DNA from: AB-137-C09 sp964458185
GTDB lineage: Bacteria > Pseudomonadota > Zetaproteobacteria > Mariprofundales > Mariprofundaceae
DNA length: 64,000 nt
Direction: 5' to 3'
Assembly: GCA_964458185.1 (NCBI GenBank)
Contig: CAYWFG010000010.1
Span: forward strand, 4,971 to 68,970
Part shown: piece by piece, positions 1-8,299 of the stretch
How positions within the stretch are numbered: position 1 is the first letter of the stretch
Layout: each line of letters begins with the position of its first letter
Made by a program: the position numbers and the translations under genes
Notes under the pieces: model-generated
What the model was told of the DNA's origin: nothing
Database searches by the model: none
Seen by the model: the letters and a program-made list of their open reading frames with translations, nothing else

Positions 1-14
1 TCAAGAGGTTCACC

Positions 15-455
15 ATGGAATTTGATCTGGTACATGGTTATGTCTGGTTAGCGTTGGGTGTGTTGCTGGGTCTGATTGAGATGATGGTGGGTACTTATTT
101 TTTGTTGGCGTTGGCGGGTGGCGCTTTGTTCACAGGGGTGTTATCGTTGCTTTTTGCCATGCCTTGGATGGTGGAGGTGATGCTTTTTGCCGTCTTTTGT
201 GTAGTCTCGCTGGGTGTATTATTGCGCTGGAAACAAACGCGAACTCATGGTAACCAGCTAACAGATGATATTACACGCATGCATGGCGAGCGTGTTACTG
301 TTGTTGATGATGTCAATCCAGTAGGGCGGGTACGTTACAAAGGTGTCACTTGGAAAGCCACTTCAACCAAAATCTTTAATGCGGGTGAAGCAGCGATTGT
401 TGAACGTGTCGATGGTAGTACATTACATATTAAAAAAGAAGGGGTCACATCATGA
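15..455 (+). CDS. NfeD-like membrane protein
   Basis: A 146-residue membrane protein of the NfeD/YbbK type. Two hydrophobic blocks (about residues 8-40 and 46-70) come first. A soluble C-terminal part of about 70 residues follows, with the pattern of the NfeD OB-fold domain (GERVTVVDD, then GVTWKA). Short NfeD proteins of this size lack the serine protease domain of long forms. Family knowledge: NfeD proteins accompany SPFH proteins and are thought to help build membrane microdomains. The stop overlaps the start of the SPFH gene downstream by 4 bp (ATGA), which supports that partnership. AGAGG lies just upstream of the ATG. Confidence 0.88.
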   Translation: MEFDLVHGYVWLALGVLLGLIEMMVGTYFLLALAGGALFTGVLSLLFAMPWMVEVMLFAVFCVVSLGVLLRWKQTRTHGNQLTDDITRMHGERVTVVDDVNPVGRVRYKGVTWKATSTKIFNAGEAAIVERVDGSTLHIKKEGVTS

Positions 456-1429
456 ATGGTTCAGAATTTTTCATTCTCTTTTTTGTGGGTTTGATTGTTG
501 TTTTTATTTATAAGGGTGTGATTATTATTCGCAATTCTGAGCGTATGGTGATCGAACGCTTAGGCAATTATCAACGCACCTTGACCCCTGGTATCAATTT
601 CATTATTCCTTTTGTCGAGCGTCCCCGTGAATTTATTTGGAAGGCACAAGGTGGTTTAGGCGCTTTATCGCGTATATTGGGCGACGCTGATAACAATACA
701 TTTACCCATTTAGATAGTGTTACACGGATTGATATTCGTGAAACAGTGTTGGACTTTCCTTCTCAAACAGTGATTACCCGTGATAATGTGAGTGTGGAAA
801 TCAATGCTTTGATGTATATCGAAATCACCAACCCTTACGATGCTGTTTACCGCATTTCTAATTTACCCAATGCTGTGGAAAAATTAGCACAAACAACGAT
901 GCGTAGTTTGGTTGGCGAAATGGAGTTGGATAAAACTTTATGCTCTCGGGATGAAATTAACGCCAAGTTGCAAATGACGCTGGATGATGCTGCCGATGAT
1001 TGGGGGGCAAAAGTTAAACGTGTTGAAGTGCAAGATCTTAATGTTCCCAAAGCCATTCAAGCCGCTATGGAAAAACAAATGCGTGCAGAACGCGATAAAC
1101 GCGCTTCGATTCTTGAAGCAGAAGGCGAACGAAAATCACAAATTTTACGGGCAGAAGGCGAAAAACAAGCGGATATTTTGGTTGCCGAGGGAAGTCGAAC
1201 AGCCCGTGTTTTAGAAGCGGAAGGTGAACAAAAAGCTTTGCACTGCTTGCGCGAAGCCTTGGGTGATGATGGTTTCAGTCAGTATTTGATTGCTATTCGA
1301 TACCTTGATACATTAAAAGAAATCGGTCATAGCGGTGAGGGTGATAAAACAGTCTTTTTACCGATTGATGCTTCAGCAACCTTAGGTGCATTAGGCAGTA
1401 TTAAGGAAATGTTCCCCACCAAACCATAA
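452..1429 (+). CDS. SPFH-domain protein (stomatin/QmcA-like)
   Basis: A 325-residue stomatin/prohibitin-type protein. One N-terminal transmembrane segment (about 7-27) is followed by the SPFH domain (about 28-190; NSERMVIERLGNY, then VITRDNVSVEINA). Next comes an alanine/glutamate-rich helical region (about 205-270) with repeats of the EAEGE type, typical of the oligomerising coiled coil. Such proteins form ring-like membrane scaffolds and often regulate FtsH-type proteases. That role is family knowledge, and no partner is proven here. It is translationally coupled to the preceding NfeD gene and ends 1 bp before the next start. Confidence 0.92.
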   Translation: MNGSEFFILFFVGLIVVFIYKGVIIIRNSERMVIERLGNYQRTLTPGINFIIPFVERPREFIWKAQGGLGALSRILGDADNNTFTHLDSVTRIDIRETVLDFPSQTVITRDNVSVEINALMYIEITNPYDAVYRISNLPNAVEKLAQTTMRSLVGEMELDKTLCSRDEINAKLQMTLDDAADDWGAKVKRVEVQDLNVPKAIQAAMEKQMRAERDKRASILEAEGERKSQILRAEGEKQADILVAEGSRTARVLEAEGEQKALHCLREALGDDGFSQYLIAIRYLDTLKEIGHSGEGDKTVFLPIDASATLGALGSIKEMFPTKP

Positions 1430-1430
1430 A

Positions 1431-2666
1431 ATGAAATATGTTCTATCATTAAGTATATTATTGGTGGCAGCACTGTTATTTGCTTTGTTTTATGAGCCAG
1501 AGCCAGCGCCTGTTTATGTTGGCGTATTGCATTCATTAACGGGTACGATGGCAGAGAGCGAACGCCCCGTGATGGAAGCAACATTATTGGCGATTGAACA
1601 TATCAATGCCAATGGTGGCATTATGGGAAAAAAGTTGATTCCTATTGTTGAAGATGGGGCTTCTGCGCCTTTGGTCTTTGCCGAAAAAGCAGAATACTTA
1701 ATCACTCAAAAAAACGTGAAGGTTATTTTTGGCTGTTGGACTTCAGCTTGTCGCAAACAATTAAAGCCCATCGTCGAGCTGCACGGTAACTTACTGATGT
1801 ACCCCGTGCAATACGAAGGCTTAGAAACATCGCCCAATATTGTTTACCTTGGTGCAACACCGAACCAACAAATTGTTCCTGCTGTGAGTTGGTCGTTACA
1901 ACACCTTGGTTCTCGGGTGTATTTGGTGGGTTCAGATTATATTTTTCCTCGCATTGCTAATTGGTTGATCCGTAAACAAGTCGCCTTGCTTGGTGGCACG
2001 GTGGTGGGTGAGCGTTATATTGGGTTAGGTAAGACTGATGTTCGCGCCATCATCAAAGATTTAAAGAAAACGCCCGTTGATGTGGTGTTTAATACCATCA
2101 ATAGCGATTCTTTGCGTGCTTTTTTTCATGCGTATGAAAAACATTGGAATGCAAAAACATTGCCTGTGATGTCATTCAGTTTTGGTGAGGCTGAAATTCA
2201 AAGTCTGGACTTAACTTCTGCTATGGTAGGGAATTACGTAGCATCCAATTACTTTCAAAGCATTAAAAGCGATGAGAACAAAGAATTCATCAGACTGTTT
2301 CATCAGCGTTATGGTAATGATCGCACCATTAATGACGCCATGGCATCGGCGTGGAATGGGGTGCATTTATGGGCAGATGCAGCGTTAGCCTCGCAAAGTT
2401 GTAATCCTGATAATGTACTTGCTACGATTCGTCACCGCAGTTTGTTAGCACCTTGTGGTGTTGTTTCTATTGATCATCATTCATTGCACACTTGGAAAAC
2501 AACGCGGATTGGCAAAGCCAACAGCCAAGGGCAATTTGATATTGTATGGCAAAGCCAATACGCCATACAGCCAACCCCCTTCCCGCTAATGATTAATCAA
2601 CAAGAGGGCAAGAATGAAATTGAAACTTGGTACCATCGATGGAATCAACGCTGGATTGCACCATGA
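1431..2666 (+). CDS. UrtA/AmiC-like periplasmic binding protein (sensory?)
   Basis: A 411-residue type I periplasmic binding protein. The N-terminal hydrophobic stretch (about 1-21) is a signal peptide or anchor, with no lipobox cysteine. The mature part begins PVYVGVLHSLTGTMAESE. It keeps the UrtA-like signatures around CWTSACRKQLKP, MYPVQYEG and GATPNQQ. UrtA-type proteins bind urea and AmiC-type proteins bind short amides. The ligand here is not known. No transporter permease or ATPase gene follows. Instead the stop overlaps a hybrid histidine kinase start by 4 bp, so the protein probably presents a ligand to that kinase rather than to an ABC transporter. Confidence 0.82.
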   Translation: MKYVLSLSILLVAALLFALFYEPEPAPVYVGVLHSLTGTMAESERPVMEATLLAIEHINANGGIMGKKLIPIVEDGASAPLVFAEKAEYLITQKNVKVIFGCWTSACRKQLKPIVELHGNLLMYPVQYEGLETSPNIVYLGATPNQQIVPAVSWSLQHLGSRVYLVGSDYIFPRIANWLIRKQVALLGGTVVGERYIGLGKTDVRAIIKDLKKTPVDVVFNTINSDSLRAFFHAYEKHWNAKTLPVMSFSFGEAEIQSLDLTSAMVGNYVASNYFQSIKSDENKEFIRLFHQRYGNDRTINDAMASAWNGVHLWADAALASQSCNPDNVLATIRHRSLLAPCGVVSIDHHSLHTWKTTRIGKANSQGQFDIVWQSQYAIQPTPFPLMINQQEGKNEIETWYHRWNQRWIAP

Positions 2667-5443
2667 GGCTATTGCGTTCACGGTATTTTATTCGCATACT
2701 TTTTCCTGTCGTTTTATTATTGCTTGCAGGAATGGCGAGCGTCGGTGGCTATATTACCCAAGCTTTTATTCAAAATGCAGAAAAAACACGATTGTTAGAT
2801 TTAGAAAGCCTGCGCGAGGCTAAAGTTTCAACGGTTGTTGAATACCTCAATGACCGAATTCACCAAATTCAAAGTTTAAGTTATTCTCCTTTGGTTGGAT
2901 CAGCAATGATTGACTTGATGCGAACGTTTCAGCGTGAAGGTGAGAATAGTCAGGTCTATAAAGATGCAGCTGATCGAGTCGATGCTTATTTTGAAAATTA
3001 TATTACATATTGGAACTATTATGATTTATTCTTAATTAATCGTTCGGGTGATATTGTCTATACAGTAAAGCATGAATCAGATTTTGCCACTAACTTGCGC
3101 CATGGTGCGTATAAAAACAGTGAATTGGCGCATGTTTTTGAACAAGCTATATTTTTTATGCAGGCAAATAATTCTACTTTTGCACCGTATGAGCCATCGG
3201 GTAACCGTGGTGCTGCATTTTTAGCTGCGCCCATTATTCAAAATAATCGCTTTGATGGTGTCATTGCTTTACAAATTAACACCGATGAAATTTACCAACG
3301 CATGAATGACCTAACAGGGCTAGGTTTAACAGGCGAAACCGTTGCTGGTGAATTAGGTGACCATGGTGTACGGGTAACTATTCCCCTTCGGCATGATCCT
3401 TTGGCGGCGTTTAAACGCCATATGTCATTTGATTCACCTATTGCCAAGCCGATTATTCTTGGCAGCCAAGGTCATACAGGTTATGGTATTATGGATGACT
3501 GGCGCGGAAAAACCGTGCTGGCGACGTGGGAGTATTTACCCCATTTGCGTTGGGGTGTTGTCAGCAAAATAGACCGTGATGAGGCGATGAAAGCTGATTT
3601 TAAAGCATTTCAAAAAAGCATGCTTTTTTTGTTGATTGCCCTTATTTTTGCTTTTTGGTTAGCCTATATTATCGCACGGCGGGTGGTAATACCTGTAACC
3701 TATTTATCTGCTATTAGTCGTCGTTTTGCCAATGGTGAACATCATATTCGGGTGGAAGGTGCAATTCCTAGCAATGAGCTGGGTCTGTTAATGCGTGATA
3801 TGAACACCATGATGGATAAAGTTGAACGCACTGAAAAACGAAGCCGTACATTATTGCACAAAATGGCAGATCAAAATGAATTATTGGATCAAAAAGTAGC
3901 CGAAAAAACAGCACGCCTTGCTTCGGTGATTGAGTATGCCGCAGATGGCATTATTACGATGGATATCCATGGCGAACTAGATATTGTCAACCCTGCTGCT
4001 TGTCGGATATTCAAACGTGATCAAGCAACCTTTTCAACATTAAATGTATCAGATCTTTTCTTGCAACAAGACCCCTGTCACGATGTGATGGCATTGGTGC
4101 ATCAGATGGCGCAATCACCGAGTATAACATGCATCGAGATGGAAGGCATGCGATCTGATGGTGAGCGTTTCCCTATGGAACTATCGCTCAGTGATATGCA
4201 AGGGGAACAGCATAAAACGGGCAACCCTGTGTTTTTGTTATTGATTCGGGATGTCTCAAAAGCCAAAAAAATGCGCGAACAGTTAGAACACACCCAACGG
4301 CTGGAATCATTGGGTGTGCTTGCAGGTGGCATTGCCCACGATTTTAATAATTTATTAACCACCATCATGGGCAATGCTGCGATGGCAAGAAGTCGGGTGA
4401 GTGAAGTATCGCCAGTGACCGAAATGTTGGAACAAATTGAATCAGCCAGTGAAAAAGCTGCACAACTGTGTCGTCAAATGCTCGCTTATTCGGGCAAGGG
4501 TCGTTTTGTGGTGCGTGCTATTGATTTAAACGAGTTGGTTGAAGAGATGGTTAATCTACTAAAAATATCGATTCATAAATCCACCGTATTGCGTTTGGAT
4601 TTATGCAAACAAGTATTGCCTCCGATCCATGCTGATGCTTCTCAACTGCAACAAGTCGTCATGAATTTAGTGATCAATGCTTCAGAGTCGATAGCTAGTA
4701 AGAGCGGTGTGGTCGCAGTACGCACTGGCATGGTACATATTGCAGGTGATATGTTTGAAGGCATGCAGCTTAACGAAGATATGGCTGATGGTTATTATAT
4801 ATCACTGGAAGTTTCAGACACGGGCTGCGGCATGGATGAATCAACCTTGGGTCATTTGTTTGACCCTTTCTTCACTACCAAGTTTACAGGGCGCGGTTTA
4901 GGTATGAGTGCCACCCAAGGGATTATTCGTGGCCACCATGGGGCAATTAAAGTCTATTCAGAAATAGATAAAGGCTCGACATTTAAAGTATTGTTGCCTA
5001 TTGCCGAAAGTGCTAAAAAAGAAGAAAAACAACAGCATAAAAACGCTCAAGCCGCAACCGAATGGAAAGGTGAAGGCACCATCCTGATCGTTGACGATGA
5101 AGAAACGATCCGAGCTACAGCCAGTATGATGTTGCAAGCCATTGGTTTTACCGTGGTCACAGCCAACAATGGTAAAGAAGGGGCAGATTATTATCGCGAT
5201 AACCATGCTGGTATTACAGCTGTTTTATTAGACATGACCATGCCTGGCATTAGCGGAGAAGAAACCTTCCGTCTCATGCGAGAAATCAACCCTGATGCAC
5301 AAATTATTCTTTCCAGTGGCTACAACGAACAAGAAGCTATCAGTTACTTTGTCGGCAAGAGGTTAACGGGCTTTATTCAAAAACCTTATTCGCTGCAAAC
5401 CCTGCGGCAAAAGATGAAAGGCTATTTGTCCATAAGTATTTAA
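2663..5443 (+). CDS. Hybrid sensor histidine kinase (Cache-HAMP-PAS-HisKA-HATPase-REC)
   Basis: A 926-residue membrane sensor from the ATG at 2663, which overlaps the upstream stop as ATGA. An upstream in-frame start at 2627 exists but is less likely. Order: TM1 (about 6-28), a periplasmic double-Cache-like region (about 30-318), TM2 (about 320-342), HAMP, a short coiled coil, and PAS (about 424-535). HisKA follows with phospho-acceptor His559 in the motif GGIAHDFNNLL. The HATPase has N (NLVINASES), G1 (DTGCGMDE) and G2 (GLGMSATQG) boxes. The C-terminal receiver has acidic DDE, phospho-acceptor Asp857 (LLDMTMPG) and the KPY lysine. No separate regulator is adjacent, so the output partner is unknown. 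Coupling to the UrtA-like gene suggests that protein is the input. Confidence 0.93.
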   Translation: MRLLRSRYFIRILFPVVLLLLAGMASVGGYITQAFIQNAEKTRLLDLESLREAKVSTVVEYLNDRIHQIQSLSYSPLVGSAMIDLMRTFQREGENSQVYKDAADRVDAYFENYITYWNYYDLFLINRSGDIVYTVKHESDFATNLRHGAYKNSELAHVFEQAIFFMQANNSTFAPYEPSGNRGAAFLAAPIIQNNRFDGVIALQINTDEIYQRMNDLTGLGLTGETVAGELGDHGVRVTIPLRHDPLAAFKRHMSFDSPIAKPIILGSQGHTGYGIMDDWRGKTVLATWEYLPHLRWGVVSKIDRDEAMKADFKAFQKSMLFLLIALIFAFWLAYIIARRVVIPVTYLSAISRRFANGEHHIRVEGAIPSNELGLLMRDMNTMMDKVERTEKRSRTLLHKMADQNELLDQKVAEKTARLASVIEYAADGIITMDIHGELDIVNPAACRIFKRDQATFSTLNVSDLFLQQDPCHDVMALVHQMAQSPSITCIEMEGMRSDGERFPMELSLSDMQGEQHKTGNPVFLLLIRDVSKAKKMREQLEHTQRLESLGVLAGGIAHDFNNLLTTIMGNAAMARSRVSEVSPVTEMLEQIESASEKAAQLCRQMLAYSGKGRFVVRAIDLNELVEEMVNLLKISIHKSTVLRLDLCKQVLPPIHADASQLQQVVMNLVINASESIASKSGVVAVRTGMVHIAGDMFEGMQLNEDMADGYYISLEVSDTGCGMDESTLGHLFDPFFTTKFTGRGLGMSATQGIIRGHHGAIKVYSEIDKGSTFKVLLPIAESAKKEEKQQHKNAQAATEWKGEGTILIVDDEETIRATASMMLQAIGFTVVTANNGKEGADYYRDNHAGITAVLLDMTMPGISGEETFRLMREINPDAQIILSSGYNEQEAISYFVGKRLTGFIQKPYSLQTLRQKMKGYLSISI

Positions 5444-5465
5444 CCTAAATTACTGATGTTGCTAA

Positions 5466-5482
5466 CTGATGTTACGCAGTTA
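5466..5482 (+). repeat. Solitary end of inverted-repeat family 1
   Basis: The gap between the kinase gene and glnE contains TAACTGATGTTACGCAGTTA around 5463-5482. This is the same terminal sequence found at the ends of the elements at 13759, 20439 and 56627. A partial copy (CTGATGTT) lies just before it at 5453. No matching inverted end is found before glnE, so this looks like a remnant. Confidence 0.6.
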
Positions 5483-5563
5483 ATCACCAAAGTGACTATT
5501 TCCATCGTTGGTTGCTTTACCACGGTGATGCCTTATGGTTAAAGTTGCCCAACAAGGACGCTT

Positions 5564-8272
5564 ATGCCACACCATTCTCTCTCTCCAACTAACCAACAAA
5601 TTTATGCGCACTTAATTACTGCATTACCGTTATTTAAGCGGCTGATGCATCGTCTTTCTGATGAAGAACAGTTACAAGTGATGCAATCACAAGATCATGC
5701 CTTATTACCCACGATTGATTGGGTTCCCAAGCAAGAAGTATATGATATTGACCATTGTCAACAGCATTTGCGCCATTATAAACAATGGGGTTTGTGCCAC
5801 CTTATTTGGTGGGAACTGGGGGTACATGGCGATCCGATACGCTCTTGGCAACATATATCAGACTTGGCTGATAGCTTGATTAACGAAGCACTGCGTATGG
5901 CAGAAGTCTTGATTGCCCCGCGTTTGGGGTGCATGGCAGACGGTGCATTTTGCATCATGGCTTTGGGTAAATTAGGTGGGCAAGAATTAAACATGGGTTC
6001 AGACGTGGATCTATTGTTTGTCTGGCAAGGCAAAGGCAACAGCCATGGTGGGCGCAAATCGTTGCCTGCCGCTGAATACTATGCCCAATTATCACGCATG
6101 TTTATTCGTTTGATGGATGAACACACAGCCGATGGTCAAGTATGGCCCGTTGATATGCGGCTTCGCCCTGGGGGGGCAAGTGCTGCGATTGCTTTAAGCC
6201 TTGATGCAACCTTGGGGCATTATCTGGATTATGGTCAAACGTGGGAACGAGCGATGCTGATTAAAACACGCGCTGTGGCAGGTTCGTTTACACTTGGAAC
6301 TTCGTTGATTGAGGGCTTGTTGCCTTTTAAGTTTCGTCGTTATTTGGATTTTACCACGGTGACTGCTTTGGCAGAAATGAAACGTCGTATTGATCAAGCG
6401 CAACGAGAAGCTATGCCTACGGCTGGCTTTGATGTAAAACGAGGCTATGGCGGCATACGTGAGGTCGAATTTATTGTGCAAGCACTGCAATTATTGCATG
6501 GTGGTCGCCATCATGCTTTGCGTGATCAATACAATACATTGGCGACGTTAGCATTATTAAAAGACCTCTCCATACTCCCCACAGTAGAAGCTACCACACT
6601 GCGAGACGGTTATATTTTTTGGCGGCGGGTTGAACATGCGATTCAAGCCAAGAATGGCGAACAGACCCAACAAATACCTGTAGAATATGAAACATGGATG
6701 CCATCGTTATTAGGTATGGATGCGCTGCCTAGTCAAATGCATGCCCATACCACATGCATTCACGCGATTTTTTCCGAGCGGTTATTACCCGAAGCTATTG
6801 CTGACGCTGATAACGTTATTCAATGGTTGCAAGGTGAAGGGCTGCCTGTGACACAAACCCATAAAGACCAAACAGCCATGTTGCACAGCTTACAACGAAT
6901 CCGCCAACATCTTCGGCGTGGTTTGTTGCCTGAACGAAGCAGCAGCCAAATGACACGGCTATTGCATTATGTGATGCCTTTGTGGCTGGATGATGCTCAT
7001 GGCGTGCAAGCCTTGGATGCCTTTGCAGACCTTGTTTGTGCCATTGGCGGGCGGGCAACATGGATTGATTTGCTAGACACTCACCGTGGAACATTGACGT
7101 GGTTAGCAGGCGTATTATCAGCGAGTCGTTATGTTGCCAACCATATTGTGCGTGATCCTTCGTGGTTAGAATGGCCTTTAAGCGAGGAACGTGGTGCGGT
7201 AGAAGTCTCGCGCTTGTGTGCTGACCTTCATGCTTTGGATGCAAGCTTACCCGATGAACAGTTTTTGGCAGCATTGGGGCATGCTGTCGATCAAGTACGT
7301 TTGCATTGTGCATTAACGATAGATGCCCACCAACAAGACGCGCTACACATCGGTGCTTGGTTAGCTGATATTGCCGATGCAGCAACAGCCGCAGCGATTC
7401 GTTACAATATTCACCATCTTCGTTTAGCCGATGATTTTCCGTTTGTGGCACTGGCAATGGGCAAGCACGGCAGCCAAGAAATGGGGCTGGTATCAGATTT
7501 AGATATGGTGTTTGTGTTGGTGGCTGATAATGACCGTGCCATGTTAGGCTCTCGCAGTGTGCGTGATTGGGCGCAGCGTTTGGGTCGGCGTGTTATTCAA
7601 ACACTCACCAGTCCCGCACCTTTTGGTGCTGGCTATGCCTTTGATGCACGTTTGCGCCCGTCTGGGCAAAGCGGTGTGCTGGTGATTGGTATGAAAGCCT
7701 TTGATGATTACCAACGCCATCAAGCTGACACATGGGAACATCAAGCACTCTGTCGCGCACGCACGGTTGCAGGGCCTGTGTGTGCACAACAATCATTAAC
7801 CGATGCGGTACAACAAATTCTTGCCATCCCCCGTAAGCAGACAGCATTAGCGAATGATATTGTTGCCATGCGTCAAAAAATGTTCGCTCATTTAGGCTCG
7901 CATGATGCAAATATCATCAACATCAAACAAGACCACGGTGGCTTGATTGATATTGAATTTTTAGCGCAATGGTCAAGACTCGCTTTTGGTGGTGAACATT
8001 GTGGAACCATTGCCACATTACGCCACCCCACACCTGCTGCCCCTGAAGCATGGCAGGCTGATGCTTTGATGCTTGCCGCGCATTACCTCGCCTACCGCGA
8101 ACTAGAAAACACCTTGCGGGTTGAGTTATGGCAATCTATTGGGCATTTACCGCGTGCTGTAGATTGCTCTGAATGGAAAACCTTGGCACGCCACTGCACG
8201 ATTGATTCACCACAGATGCTTCACACCATGATGACCGAGGTTCATCAATGTTTTGTGCAATGGTTACAATAG
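5564..8272 (+). CDS. glnE: Glutamine synthetase adenylyltransferase/deadenylase
   Basis: A 902-residue protein close to the usual length of about 945. It adds AMP to, or removes it from, glutamine synthetase in response to PII and glutamine. Both nucleotidyltransferase halves are visible. The N-terminal one has GKLGGQELNMGSDVDLLF (about residues 135-152) and DMRLRPGG. The C-terminal one has MGKHGSQEMGLVSDLDMVF and DARLRPSG. The conserved GYGGIREVEFIVQ and GLIDIEFLAQW stretches follow each catalytic part. The ATG at 5564 is preceded by AAGGA. It stands alone and converges on the peptidase gene at 8300. Confidence 0.96.
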   Translation: MPHHSLSPTNQQIYAHLITALPLFKRLMHRLSDEEQLQVMQSQDHALLPTIDWVPKQEVYDIDHCQQHLRHYKQWGLCHLIWWELGVHGDPIRSWQHISDLADSLINEALRMAEVLIAPRLGCMADGAFCIMALGKLGGQELNMGSDVDLLFVWQGKGNSHGGRKSLPAAEYYAQLSRMFIRLMDEHTADGQVWPVDMRLRPGGASAAIALSLDATLGHYLDYGQTWERAMLIKTRAVAGSFTLGTSLIEGLLPFKFRRYLDFTTVTALAEMKRRIDQAQREAMPTAGFDVKRGYGGIREVEFIVQALQLLHGGRHHALRDQYNTLATLALLKDLSILPTVEATTLRDGYIFWRRVEHAIQAKNGEQTQQIPVEYETWMPSLLGMDALPSQMHAHTTCIHAIFSERLLPEAIADADNVIQWLQGEGLPVTQTHKDQTAMLHSLQRIRQHLRRGLLPERSSSQMTRLLHYVMPLWLDDAHGVQALDAFADLVCAIGGRATWIDLLDTHRGTLTWLAGVLSASRYVANHIVRDPSWLEWPLSEERGAVEVSRLCADLHALDASLPDEQFLAALGHAVDQVRLHCALTIDAHQQDALHIGAWLADIADAATAAAIRYNIHHLRLADDFPFVALAMGKHGSQEMGLVSDLDMVFVLVADNDRAMLGSRSVRDWAQRLGRRVIQTLTSPAPFGAGYAFDARLRPSGQSGVLVIGMKAFDDYQRHQADTWEHQALCRARTVAGPVCAQQSLTDAVQQILAIPRKQTALANDIVAMRQKMFAHLGSHDANIINIKQDHGGLIDIEFLAQWSRLAFGGEHCGTIATLRHPTPAAPEAWQADALMLAAHYLAYRELENTLRVELWQSIGHLPRAVDCSEWKTLARHCTIDSPQMLHTMMTEVHQCFVQWLQ

Positions 8273-8299
8273 ATACTTGCAGCAATAACATCGTAACCG

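Noticed and set aside
6816..7457. 213-codon frame antisense to glnE
   Set aside because: It lies inside the conserved glnE gene, lacks a ribosome site and has no recognisable motif. It is explained by the codon bias of glnE.
8273..8299. Bidirectional terminator between glnE and the M16 gene
   Set aside because: Only a 5 bp inverted repeat (GTAAC/GTTAC) is present, too short and without a T-run.
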